A DNA stretch of 64,000 bases from NCBI GenBank assembly GCA_003284445.1, contig QBVH01000002.1:1-64000 (forward strand). The letters run 5' to 3'. Shown here one piece after another: positions 63,863 through 64,000 of this stretch (positions are counted from its first letter, which is position 1; each line of letters starts with the position of its first letter). The DNA is from Prochlorococcus sp. AG-311-D23 (lineage in GTDB: Bacteria > Cyanobacteriota > Cyanobacteriia > PCC-6307 > Cyanobiaceae). The notes under the pieces are model-generated. The model did no database searches and was not told where the DNA came from. It worked only from the letters and a program-made list of their open reading frames with translations. The translations under genes were made by a program, and so were the position numbers.

Positions 63863-64000
63863 ATGAATAGAACACTTCTTTGGTTTCAAGAATTGCTCAT
63901 TGCAATGGGGAATGCTTTATTCCATCCGTATAAAGATAATTCACCTCCAAGTTTTGAAGCACAACCTTTCAGAGATGACCCTTATAAAAACAAAGGAATT
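63863..64000 (+). CDS. Small unknown protein, cut by the window edge
   Basis: An open frame from ATG 63863 to the end of the window, 46 codons visible. The N-terminus MNRTLLWFQELLIAMGNALF is hydrophobic and amphipathic, followed by a polar Pro/Asp-rich stretch. A good ribosome binding sequence (AAGAGGAA) lies five bases before the start. I recognise no family, and the C-terminus is not visible. Confidence 0.5.
   Translation, partial: MNRTLLWFQELLIAMGNALFHPYKDNSPPSFEAQPFRDDPYKNKGI

Overview
The window looks like a stretch of a Prochlorococcus chromosome, most likely a low-light NATL-type lineage. It is AT-rich and very compact. rpoC is split into rpoC1 and rpoC2. There is a cyanobacterial atp operon with b and b' subunits, a System II cytochrome c pathway (CcdA/Ccs1), a P-II protein, a high-light-inducible (Hli) protein, a Ycf35/DUF1257 protein, and a BioK-type biotin esterase. 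The lineage call comes from recalled family knowledge, not a search. Many starts are TTG or GTG.

Layout. 1-3.7 kb: nadD-nadE, convergent with a DUF3326 gene and a small conserved gene. 3.7-9.6 kb: ATP synthase operon on the minus strand. 10-13.3 kb: ftsW, ccdA, ccs1. 13.3-15.7 kb: queF, a small gene plus glnB behind an NtcA-like box, tlyA. 15.7-21.3 kb: purB, fumC, a Ski2-like helicase. 21.4-26.1 kb: biotin operon bioF-bioK-bioC-bioD-bioA. 26.1-33.8 kb: J-domain protein, rsmG, aldo/keto reductase, ferredoxin-Ycf35-DUF2997, HEAT-repeat protein, a 41-residue membrane protein, symporter, rlmN, and an hli gene overlapping rlmN. 33.9-43.3 kb: rpoB-rpoC1-rpoC2. 43.5-48 kb: tatD, rpsT, hisD, rpiA, an HtrA protease. 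48-54.1 kb: rimP-nusA-ylxR-infB behind a leader able to form several hairpins. 54.1-55.4 kb: DUF3493 gene, tRNA-Thr, folE.

The last 8 kb (55.7-63.7 kb) is the most interesting part, apparently a zinc-homeostasis island. It holds two adjacent DUF3721-type proteins (one a His-tailed lipoprotein, one with six decapeptide repeats), a ribbon-helix-helix-like protein with a Cys-rich tail, znuB, zur, znuC, znuA, an unrecognised 105-residue protein, a COG0523 GTPase and a WD40 protein. A near-perfect Zur-type palindrome lies between the divergent znuC and znuA. ZnuA and the COG0523 GTPase each carry an extra domain of about 110 residues, and the two domains resemble each other. This suggests a shared accessory module linking zinc capture outside the membrane with zinc allocation in the cytoplasm.

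No CRISPR array, insertion sequence, prophage or rRNA was seen. One tRNA was found.
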